Below, in pieces: positions 44,259-54,300 of a stretch of 64,000 nt of DNA. The stretch is from Paramecium tetraurelia. Lineage: Eukaryota; Ciliophora; Oligohymenophorea; Peniculida; Parameciidae. The stretch spans positions 138,419-202,418 of the forward strand of contig NW_001799021.1 of the NCBI RefSeq assembly GCF_000165425.1, in the 5' to 3' direction. Numbering within the stretch: position 1 is the first letter of the stretch; each line of letters begins with the position of its first letter. The notes under the pieces were generated by a model. The model saw only the letters and a list, made by a program, of their open reading frames with translations, was not told where the DNA came from and searched no databases. The translations under genes and the position numbers were made by a program.

Positions 44259-45524
44259 ATGAAAAACGTGAACAAATTTGTAATATTGTCACTACTTCTA
44301 ATGATAAACTAAGCATTGGAAGATGTGGATATGAAACAACAAATTGAATAACTTGATCAAAACAGATTTGGTCACACTCTTCTTGATACAATTTACTTGT
44401 AATTGTAAACCTAAGAACCGATTGAAAGATTAATGGGAACTTTACAATAAATTGAGGATAGATACTATCAAGATTAAAAGGAAGAGGATGTTTCACACAA
44501 AGACTATTAAGACTCCTGCAGCGTGGTATTGTCTCTAAACATTTCATATAGGATCTCTAAAATTTAGATCAAAATATCAAAGTGAGTGACAATGAACGTA
44601 TCAAATTGGAAGCAAGATTGGAAGGTGAACTCTATCCAAAGAGAGAAATCTTATAGAAATTAATATCTCAAAAGCAAGGAGAACTTAAAGAATTCAGCGG
44701 AGAGTTGAATGAATTAGATCAATAGAGAGAAGAAGAAAATGATGAACATCAACATAAAATTCACGAACACGAAGATGTTATTGCCATCTTGATGTAGGCT
44801 AGAACATTGTTTTCAGAGAATCTACAGTCACATGACAACTCCTTTATTTAATTGAATAGCAATGGAATTGAATTACTGTAAAAGCATTTCGGAGCGTCCA
44901 TCAAAAGAGCAAGTACTCATTATTATCAACCATTTAATAGGTAAATTCACCTATAGAACCTCTTGGGGTAAAATGTTCAAAGCTTTGGCCACCATAACTT
45001 CAAGAGTTAATCAATTGCAAGATTCAGCACAAGTTGACAATGTCATTTTGCTTATCGATTAATTATTAGAACAAGTTCATGATTCAATGGATCTTGAGAA
45101 GTTCTCAGAGGAAAAAAGAATTCAAGCTTACGAGAAGACCTAGAAACTTGCTTGTCATTTCAATCAATACCACTGAGAGCACTTTGGCATCAGCCATAAC
45201 TGATTTCGCATTGTATCTTATTTATTAAACCTGTATAGAGTGAATGAAGTGATCGAGTAGACTCAAGCCACTCTCGATAATGTAAATCAGAGATTGGAAA
45301 TGCTCCAATAATCTAGAAATGATCGATTCACCATATGTGAATAAGAGGCTTAGGATTACTAGGATTCCAGATCACAGAGGTAATGATTATGTTTGCTTAC
45401 TTTTAGGGATTCTGACAGGGATGTTGTATCATAAACCATTGGATTGTTGAATAAATCATTAAGAACTTTGAAGGAGTAATTGGCATTGAGAATGGCAGCT
45501 GGAGAATAATTTGAAGATGTTTGA
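44259..45524 (+). CDS. Trichocyst matrix protein
   Basis: The signal peptide MKNVNKFVILSLLLMINQAL is followed by a heptad-rich protein of about 385 residues typical of trichocyst matrix proteins, the crystalline core of Paramecium extrusomes. Supporting segments: RIKLEARLEGEL, KKFSEE-type helices, MFKALATITSRVNQLQDS, VDNVILLIDQLLEQVHDS, STLASAITDFAL, and the family-like C-terminus SDRDVVSQTIGLLNKSLRTL. Introns of 26, 28, 26 and 27 nt fit. A single extra base remains between about 45095 and 45150 (TQKL to LVISINTTES) that no intron explains; discounting it gives 386 codons. In this family a propeptide is cleaved in transit to the granule. The gene starts 28 bp after the BEACH gene ends. Confidence 0.88.
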
Positions 45525-45674
45525 TTTAATATTATCAGTTTGACATTCAAAGCACTTATTCATTATATTACTATTTCATAAAATTAATTAGCTACTCGTA
45601 GAAATTGTAAGACATTGAAACTTAAAAATATTCATCACATAAATTAATTATTATTCAAGAGAAATTAAGTATTT

Positions 45675-46061
45675 TCAATCTAACACGAATGCTAACCAAT
45701 CTTAATCTAATAATTTGTTTTATATATTTGATCTGTTTATTGATTTGATCCTGATCTATTTTCTTTGCATTGATCCCCTTGTAGTTAAACATTGGTCGAC
45801 TGAAAATTCTTTTCTTTTTTGAAAGGAGGATTCAGGTCTCTCAGTAATCAAAGCCTTTTTATTCACGTGGCATATTTTATCAAGAATTTCTTTTGCATGC
45901 TTCTGAGTTGGAGTCACATAATGATATTCAAAGAGTGGTTTTTTTGTATAGAAATTCTTGTGCTTTGAAAAACGTGGTCGAAACGAAAAGCTAGTTTCGT
46001 CGTCTAACAAAAGGTTTGATGCATCAATAAATATTTTTTGTCCATTTGATTTATGTCTCAT
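45675..46061 (-). CDS. Small basic hypothetical protein
   Basis: 128 residues, no intron needed. It is basic and aromatic (SFRPRFSKHKNFYTKKPLFE; TPTQKHAKEILDKICHVNKK) and I recognise no family. It is convergent with the trichocyst gene (ends 150 bp apart) and divergent from the laforin-like gene (273 bp between starts). A shorter product cannot be excluded if an intron lies in the last 30 codons. Confidence 0.6.
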
Positions 46062-46334
46062 TAAATAAAATAAAATAGTTATTATCTCAATAAAGATAAT
46101 AAAATGACGATATATTTACTTTCTTCAATTCAGTTCATTACAGTTATATTTATTAATAATTGTCAGATTAGTTGGTGTTATGCAATTCTCATGAACTAAT
46201 ACGATGTGTATTAATAATGAGTAATAAAAATTATGAGCTATTATTATTTTTGAAATTAATGAAATATTTGAAAACGATATTTAGGTTAGATTTATTTAAT
46301 AAAAGTAATTGATATATTAATATATTGAAACAAT

Positions 46335-47378
46335 ATGAGCTCTATTTCCATTTAGAGACACGTGAATTATGGGGAGGTGATTTTGATTGTTGGTGATTGT
46401 CATTTAGTGTAATGGAATGTGTAAAATGGAATTTAGATGGAATGGAATCCAGGAGATATTTGGAGAGCTCGTGTAGAGTGTTGTTGTTTACCCATGAATT
46501 ACAGATACGTTATTGTGAAATAAAACAATCGACAAATCGTTGAATGGGAAGATGGAATAAATAGAGTTTTGAATTCCAAAGACGATGTAGAAGATGCATG
46601 GAGTCACATCAAAATCAGAATCAAAGTGAACTCTTATGTTGATTCAAAGATGTTTGTAAATTTATATTCAGAAAAGGGGAGATCCAAAATTAGACTAGAT
46701 CAAGTAGTTACTGAGGAAAATGAATATGAGTATAGGATGGAATTGGAAATCCCTAGCAAATCAATTAATTCATATGCATTTAAGTACCAACAAGATCAAA
46801 AATGGGAACGAAATGGAGTCAGAGTATTTACCAAACATCCCATTCTGAATAATGTGATCGAAATCGCAGACTCTGACGTAGACTTTGGTCTCAATTATAA
46901 TCAAATATTGGAGAACCTCTATGTTGGTTCCTTTCTCTATAGCAAGTAAAATATAACGTAATTAGTTTTTAGTGAAATTCACATTCTATAGAAATTGGGA
47001 GTGGATGCCATAGTTAATCTATAAACGACTGAGGATCTGATCAACAAGGATTTACAAGAGGGTTACTTTGATCAAATCAGAGAATCTTGTCAATCATATC
47101 AGATAACGTATTCGCATTTTCCTATCCGAGATTGCAATAAGCGATCCTTCCTGTAGAAGGGAATGCAGGCTTATTAGATCTTGAAGAAACTGATTGAGGA
47201 AGGTAAGTGCGTCTATGTTCATTGTACTGATGGCATTCAGAGGAGCATTTAAACAGTCATACTCTATTTAGTATTGGATTTAAATTATTCTCTGGAAGAC
47301 GCTATTACACTTGTGAAGACAGCCAGGAAGAGATCGAAGCCTATTCGAGAAGTATTGTAGTAACTCTTGGAACAGTGA
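46335..47378 (+). CDS. Laforin-like protein: CBM20 plus dual-specificity phosphatase
   Basis: 347 codons, readable as one exon. Residues about 5-100 form a starch-binding CBM20 domain (NYGEVILIVGDCHLVQWN, then WNPGDIWRARVE and YRYVIVKQNNRQIVEWEDG). Residues about 110-185 are a second beta-rich region (WERNGVRVFTKHP). From about 187 a dual-specificity phosphatase begins (NQILENLYVGSFLYS, KLGVDAIVNLQTTED). Its P-loop HCTDGIQRS sits near residue 296, with the catalytic Cys and Arg intact, and the general acid is probably the Asp of FPIRDCNK. Laforin removes phosphate from glycogen or starch-like glucans, which fits a ciliate storage polysaccharide. A 15-nt GT...AG segment at about 46954-46968 can be kept or dropped without breaking the frame. 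Confidence 0.9.
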
Positions 47379-47453
47379 GTGATTTTTTTGTTATCCGATA
47401 TTTGTAAATTATATATATTTATTCCCTGTATGTTTTTATATTTTTGTATTAAA

Positions 47454-47808
47454 TCATTTGCCATCGTATTGAGTGATGTTGTGTTTGAAATGCTCTAATT
47501 ATTCTTCTGCATGATGTCTGTCCAAGATCTATTCATTCAACTTCTTCTCTTCTCCTTCAAGTCCTTTTCCAAATCCCTATGTAATTAATTCGTAAAACTT
47601 ACCAACACATATCTGGGTGGTTATTTGAAATGGCCAAACTAAAATTAAATGTGATTCATACTGTTTCATGTAAGACTCCTGGGTCCATGTAGGCACAAAA
47701 GAATCCAATGGCGCAAGTGATATAAAACATAGTTCTTCCAAATCTGTAATCTACTGGAGACACCCATCCAAGATGAGTTTGAGTATGACCCTTTTGGGCT
47801 ACAATCAT
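47454..47808 (-). CDS. Small hypothetical protein with one hydrophobic segment
   Basis: 101 residues after two introns (23 and 26 nt). A probable membrane segment lies at about residues 27-45 (RTMFYITCAIGFFCAYMDPG), and the C-terminal half is charged. The sequence gives no clear family; a mitochondrial or other organelle inner-membrane accessory protein is one guess. The start is the ATG at 47806-47808, because TGA lies shortly upstream in frame. Confidence 0.62.
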
Positions 47809-47967
47809 GCATTCACAATTTACCTGTCAGATTTTAGTACTTGTTTTCATTAAAGAGCAGCCTGAAATTCCTATTGAAAATGCTAGCCTTTTGCACTAAA
47901 ATTATATATATATTTATATAACAAAAGGGAAAGATAAAATATAATTAGAATAATATAAAAGTCACTT

Positions 47968-49315
47968 TCATTTATTTTCTAATTGAAAAGAATCATCATC
48001 CATTTGTGGTTCATCTTCATCTAATTATTTATTTATTTAAGGTAGTTAAGTAAGTTTGTGTTAAGTTGATGGGGCACCTACATTAAAAATTAAACAAGAC
48101 CTTTTTAAATATAATCGGACTAGATAAAATTGATTAGTAGTTTGCCAATTTACAAACTGCAAGCTGCGCAATCAATCGAAACTTTTTTGTCAATGGATAC
48201 TAGAGTTCCAAATTTGCTTTTGTTGTCCTAGATCATGAAGTTGCCATCAGTCAATTTGATGGTGGCATGGTGTCTAGAGACAGTGATGTCTTAGGCTTTG
48301 ATATCGCATTGGAATCCTCTTCCCTTTAAATATGGGGGATATGAATTACAATTTTGATATTGTCACTCAGAAGACTGTGGATTAAATAGATTTCATTGCA
48401 TTAAGTTCTTCTCTTTATTGATGTTCTAATGATAGAGGGGGAGTATACTTCTACTAGGATGTACTGTAGATCAGGTCTGTCGAGTGTAAAGAGATCGAAG
48501 TATTCATCTTCATACTGAACTCGAATTGGGAGACTTTCTTTGCAGATGGAACACTCATGTTGCTTGTTCCTAATATGAAGAAATTAGTAACCATTTGAGA
48601 GTCAAGCCGAATTGAGTTTCTTCCTTGGTGATATTGGAATCTACCCAGTAACGTAAACAGTCCAAATGAACAGCCTAGCCATTGCCAGCACAACGACAGA
48701 TATTCGTAAGAAAGAGTTGATCCTTGCTCTGCCTTCCTTCCATGAAACAAAACTTACATTGATATGTCACATTGGAGTCACTGAGGAAGGAATACTAAAA
48801 TTTGATTGTCTAATAGCATACTTTGAGGGAGCAGGGTGCTTGAAAAGTCTGCATGTGCTTGTTGCGTTCCTCGATGACCTTGTACTCACTTTAAATTAAT
48901 AGTGTATAATTAGTACACTCTTCCCAAGCGAATGACGGAATTAACTACGAGAGGATATTCAGACCCATTGGATGATTTTATGTCCTTGACGACCATGAAG
49001 GGTGGCTGCATTACGGACAACAGGATTTCATAATGATTTTCTATTAATGTTGATAAATGGATCAATTTTACTTGACTTGCTCACTTTAAGGAGCTGATTC
49101 TTGTTGGGCAACATCTCAGCACTCTCGGTGTAGACTTGATCTGCAAAATGCATTTCATTATTACTCTCTTCATATATCGTGGTTGAACCTCCTTTAAATT
49201 TCCACACTGGGAACGTGTCAGTCTGCTCATGATCAATCAGACCCATCCCCTGTTTCTGATCCTGCTTGATCTGCACTTCCAAGTTGCTTTTATAGGCTGG
49301 CATAATTATAATCAT
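47968..49315 (-). CDS. FHA / RING-CH / FHA protein
   Basis: 405 residues after introns of 31, 28, 22, 26 and 23 nt. After an N-terminal region there is the end half of an FHA-like domain (VVKDIKSSNGSEYPLVVNS, VIRLGRVEYKV), then a RING-CH finger: CKFC...CRCAGNGQAVHLDCLRYWV...CSICK, which keeps the C4HC3 zinc ligands. A second FHA domain follows (IKIGRGFQCDIKAQDITVS, RHHATI, NFMIQDNKSKFGTLV) with the Gly-Arg, Ser and Asn residues used for phosphothreonine binding. The tail is acidic (QLDEDEPQMDDD). RING-CH proteins are E3 ubiquitin ligases, usually membrane-bound. Here no membrane segment is seen, and FHA domains would direct it to phosphorylated partners. One intron starts GTT and one GTC. Confidence 0.87.
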
Positions 49316-49339
49316 CTTGTTAATTAATAAAAATCGTTA

Positions 49340-50034
49340 ATGAGCAAGGTGTTCTCTCCAGATTAACGCAATCTAGGAGGTCGGCGAATTATATTGCAAT
49401 AGATGCTCCAGCATCTGCATCATGTTGAGACTGCCAAGAGCACTCTCTCCCAAACCAACTCAAGCAGCAAATTACTCCGTCGAACTCCCTCTCCAGTTTT
49501 CAAATTCCTGGATCAATACAAGGAAGTCCTTAACACCTTTGACAAGGTACAAAAGATCCAATAAAAACGACCGTCCGTTGAGAAATTCAAAAACAACTAC
49601 TTCCTCAAAAAAGTGCAAACCACCAATACCGAACATCAAAAGAATTTTGAAAAATGTAAGAAGAGGATCCAAGAAATGAACAACAAGAACAAGACCACTC
49701 TCAATCCAGCCCTCTTCTTCAGGAGAGTGGATAAGAGTCTTATCAATAAGACTTGTCCAATAAGTAATCAACTTCAATTTAATAAGTGCAGCCACGGCCA
49801 CAAAAGAAAGAAATACAACAAGAGATTGATTGGGAAAGCATTGCCAAAAGAATCCCCTAATTAGCAGATCCCCTTTTTAAGAATAAAATAACTGACTTGA
49901 TCGTTTCCAACCGGATCTATAGCGATGATGACTATGCATTCCTAGTCTGCCTGATTTCAAGTGTGAATAATGCTGAATAATCCAAAATCATACTAATAAT
50001 GAGTCAAATATTGAATGAGTTGGGATTGTTGTGA
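49340..50034 (+). CDS. Hypothetical protein
   Basis: 223 residues with one 23-nt intron at about 49762-49784, which removes what otherwise looks like a frameshift. The N-terminal two thirds is basic and Lys/Asn/Gln-rich with a probable helix (FKFLDQYKEVLNTFDKVQKI). The C-terminus has a compact helical look (IDWESIAKRIPQLADPLFK, then DDDYAFLVCLISSVNNAEQ). I recognise no family. It is divergent from the FHA/RING-CH gene with only 24 bp between starts, so the two must share regulatory DNA. Confidence 0.75.
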
Positions 50035-50125
50035 TTTTGTCTATTATAATTACTTTTTTTTGTTATGTTTTTTAAATATATATGTATGCACACATCTCTG
50101 TTATATAAATTTAATAATAATCAAT

Positions 50126-50907
50126 ATGTCATAAATAGAAGAGACCCTAAAAAAATACCCCAAATACATGCCAACCTTGGTGAGATACGAGGAGCCAATT
50201 GAAATAAATGAAGATGAGATGCAACTTGAAATGCAGGAACAAGTGTTGAATTAAAAAAAAAAATAATAACTGTAACCTTTGGATCAAAAGTGGTCCATTG
50301 ATGAAATTTTGAATAAGTTCTTCCCTCCCAGACGATTTGAACATGAAGGACACTTCTTCAAATAGGTGGTCAGTGTCAATGATGTCAAGAGAGATGAATT
50401 GAATCAATTGGAAGCAGAATTAGATTAGAGATTGATCGAGAGATAGGCTCGGTAGAATTTAATCGCAAATATTATAGTAAGAGTGGCATATGTCCAGTGA
50501 GAGAGGATCTACATAGTTAATTATTTGAGGAGATCATTAGACAGAGTGCTATCAATTGTCCAGAGAGAGGACTCCTCTTGATGAGAGTGTATGATAATTT
50601 GAAGTTAACTTTTGCAGCATACCAAACACTCTATGCTGGATCAGTTGTGTTTGGCAATAGGAAGGCAGCAGAATCGGAAATTGGCAAGAGTGAGTAGGAT
50701 TCCAAAATAGCAGACTATGACAAGAAGAAGATTTATTTGGAAAATTAGAAAATCCTATTGGAGAATGAACTCGATGCTATATAGAGAAGTTTTAAGGAGA
50801 TTCGAGAGTTGGAAGAGAAACGAATGGAATCTGAGATGCAATTTTTGAAATAACAAACTAAGCATTTAGAGCATTTTCTGAAATAAGTGCAATAGAATTA
50901 ATAATGA
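50126..50907 (+). CDS. DNALI1: Axonemal inner-arm dynein light chain p28
   Basis: 251 residues with one 26-nt intron near 50453. The family core is clear: an N-terminal W-containing region (WSIDEILNKFFPPRRFEHEG), ERQARKSGICPVREDLHSQL, FEEIIRQSAINCPERGLLL, MRVYDNLKLTFAAYQTLY, and a C-terminal Glu/Lys coiled coil. p28 binds heavy chains of single-headed inner-arm dyneins and actin in cilia. Length and motif order agree with the family. Next door on the opposite strand is a small basic gene that ends 37 bp away. Confidence 0.95.
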
Positions 50908-50943
50908 TTTATTTAGAATATTAATATGGATACAATTTATATG

Positions 50944-51288
50944 TCATTAATTTATGTAGGTTTAAAGCATTCGTTTTACTTGATGAAAAGAAATCGTCTT
51001 GCTAGTTTAATGTAACATTTTAAATTAAGGGGATTAGACAATCAATCTTGGTTACGTCTTCCTAGTGGTTCTCGTTATTCTTTCCTAAATAACAGGGTAG
51101 GATTCGTAGATCAATTCCACTTGATCTTTCCCATGATGAGACAATTCTATTTTCGATAATACAGTCATCTATTCAGTTTGAAATCTCTTCTTCAAATTCG
51201 CATTTCTAGTTGTTTTGCTTTATTTGCGAGGGCTTTCAAAGGGCATGTTCTCCTATTGTAAGCTTCTCAAACGAAATTGTGCGCCCAT
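50944..51288 (-). CDS. Small basic hypothetical protein
   Basis: 114 residues, single exon, rich in Arg, Lys, Gln and Thr (FESPRKQSKTTRNANLKKRF; SYPVIQERITRTTRKTQPRL). I recognise no family. It is convergent with the p28 gene and divergent from the large membrane protein (42 bp between starts). The opposite strand is also largely free of TGA here, but its translation looks like an antisense shadow. Confidence 0.55.
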
Positions 51289-51330
51289 CTGATAAGTCCT
51301 TCTAAATTATGCTTATTAATTCATTTTAAT

Positions 51331-54300
51331 ATGTTAATATTGATCTTGCTATTTTAGCTGACGTTATCACAGCCATTCGAATAAGAAATTATGGAATTGG
51401 AGATAGAGAAACAATACGAGTTTTATGGGTATTGGTGTTTGATAATTGGATATTAGTAAAGTGCCAGGTACATCAACTTTTGTTCTTTATCCTGTTCATT
51501 TCTATAAGTTCCGTGTTTAGAACGTGATACCTAATGAGGACGTTTTCGTAGTGTTGAAAGCTCTTCATGATCAAAGCTCCTTCCCCTCCCTTTACATCAG
51601 TAAGGAGAATAATTAGTATTGAATCCTTATTTATTTAGTCCAACCATCTACGATGAGTTGTGTGGGAATAAGGGAATGGATGTTTGTGTAATCGAAGAAA
51701 AGGATTTGATTGCTAATGTGACTTACTATTTAGGAGTATATTGTTTATAGGATTGTGATTATGAATTAACCATCCATTATGAAGAGGAAAAAGACTTGGA
51801 ATTGGGAGAAGCAGTCATTGTCAAATTCGATAATGAAATAGAAAGCATCCTAAAAATCGGTATGCCTAACTCAATGGATGGAGTCGATAGAATCCTAATC
51901 CGAGCTCACTACATCTAAGACAGGAACACTCTATTGAATGAGTCCTTCCACTTCTACATCAACGAAGGAAATGAAACTCCATCCCCTATGCAATTTTAGT
52001 ATGAGGCAGAGGAGATTTGGATGGTAGGAAAAGGAGCAGTCATCTACAAAAACAGTACCAATCTTATAGGGAATTTGACTGTGTTGTTGTTGGGAGTCCC
52101 CCATTCTAGATTGTATTTTATTACAACAGTTTATGAACGAATCAGAGAAATAGAGTTATTTGAAAGAACCGATGACTTAGTATTAGATAAGAGGACTAAT
52201 TACTATAAGTTGATAGTTAGTGATGATTACTTGGAATTTCTGGAAGAGAACTCGTTGTCTTTTGACATCCATCCCTTTGAAGGTAATCCTGATATATATA
52301 TATCACCTTGTCATAAAGGGGAGTGTTCTTTGGATTACAAACTCTACCCATGGCAATCACAATTAGATCTAGGCTATGAGTCTATCACGATATCTCCCTA
52401 AAATAGGATTAATAATGGGAATGAGAGTCTATTCATTATTGCTATAAATGGAGTCGATGAATTCTCAAGTTATTCATTCGTAGCCTACTTGAGTAATTAC
52501 TACAGTAGATTATTGTCCATTTATGCATTTGAATCCGGGTTCTTGGTGTAGAATGAATTCGCAGAGTACATCGTTAGGATCCACGATGAACTCAACTAAA
52601 CATTTACTATAACTGCAAGCTATCCCACAGGACATGGTATGATCATATTGAAGAAATGCATAAAGAATAAGACAGAATTGAATTCGGTGGAGAACCAATT
52701 TAATTACATTGTGAATGCAGGACCAGATAACTTCTACAATTGCTCAATCACAAAAGAGCAGATAGACAAACTCTAAGATGTGCAATACTTGAAATAAGGG
52801 ATTTCAGAGTTGTATTCAGCTGAAAGCATAATATAGTTCAATTACAATAAGAGTGAGTGCGAGACTAATGTTACTATGCTCAAGTACGAGAATGAGGAGA
52901 CTAATTGTCAATACGTGGTTGGAGTGTACAGTAATGTTGAACACATGAATTACCAAATATACATCAAGGGATAAGAATAGCACATTGAATTAACAGAGTC
53001 ATCAACTCATCGCAGTTATCTGTTGGAGTATGACACAGACTTGTATTCATTCACAATCGACGAAGAGGATCTAACTGAAGTAGTGTTCCAAATAACAGCC
53101 ATCACTGGAGAATATGAAGCTTATGCTTCAAGAACCTATGATAAACCCAATTCCACCTTCTATGATAGATATGCTAACATGGAATTGGATGTCTTGTAAT
53201 ATAAGGCAGAACCTGCTATCCAGACTTTGGCTGGCTAGTATTACATTCGAATAGTGGCCAAGGCTTTACTCAGATACTCCATAACTCCTCTTGTGTATAG
53301 GAAATCACATGAGGAGATCAATTACATTCATCTCACTGAAAGCATCTCCTACACTCATTTACAGACCAAGATTGATTAGGCAACATATTTTAATTTTGAG
53401 TAAAGACAGAATGGTCCACTCTTCATTCATCTCAATGGGATCTATGGCTATTTCATCTGCTACATAATTGGCACCAATGGAATCATCGGAGATAAAGTTC
53501 CTGATGAAAGTCAATATGATTTTTCATTCAGAAGCTCATAACACACTCTCATAATCGAAAATCCCAAGCGATATTACTATGTTCAAGTCAGCTCAGTTTC
53601 TCTAGGTCTCAACGAATCCTATGAAATTCAATTCACCACTTCAAGTTCCCTCATGGAATTGTTCTATGGAGACCCACTCATTACTCAATTGGACAACAAA
53701 CATTAATCCTTTTATTACTATCTGTCCCCCTACACTCTAGAAAAGCTCTTTGTAATCAGAACATATACAACCGAAGTGAACGAATAGAACTATCTCAAAG
53801 TGTATGTCAGCACGAAGAATAAATTTCCAAGTAAAGACAACTGCGATTTCGAATTATTGGATTCATCTACCTACTTGACTTTGAACAATATCACAGAAAA
53901 CATGATTGTGTACATAGGTGTTGAGAGTATTGGATACAATGAATATTCCTTATTAATTCGAGGAGTGTCTGGTATCACTGAATTATTGGATAATACTGTG
54001 TAGTAGGTACCCATCCCTTCATTCGAATAATATCAATAATCTAATTTGTATTTTGTGGTTCCAAAGGATCTCAATAACACCATTCAAATCTAAGCATACA
54101 CTCTTTTTACTGAGATTGAATTGTTCTGTTCAATTAAAGATTATTCCCTTGTTTTTAAAGATCTAAAAAACAACAACCACAGCATATTCCCCACTTCTTC
54201 TAGCTACGACATCGAAGAGGAGATCAGTGCCAGTGTGTCTAATAAATTGTTGATCATCGAATAGACAGATTTACAGAAATGCAAGAATTATAGACAAGGA

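Noticed and set aside
44862-45062. Separate short gene beginning at an internal ATG in the trichocyst locus
   Set aside because: A 28-nt intron joins this stretch to the upstream exon of the same trichocyst matrix protein.
49670-49900. Frameshift in the hypothetical gene at 49340-50034
   Set aside because: A 23-nt GTA...AAG intron at about 49762-49784 restores the frame to the final TGA.
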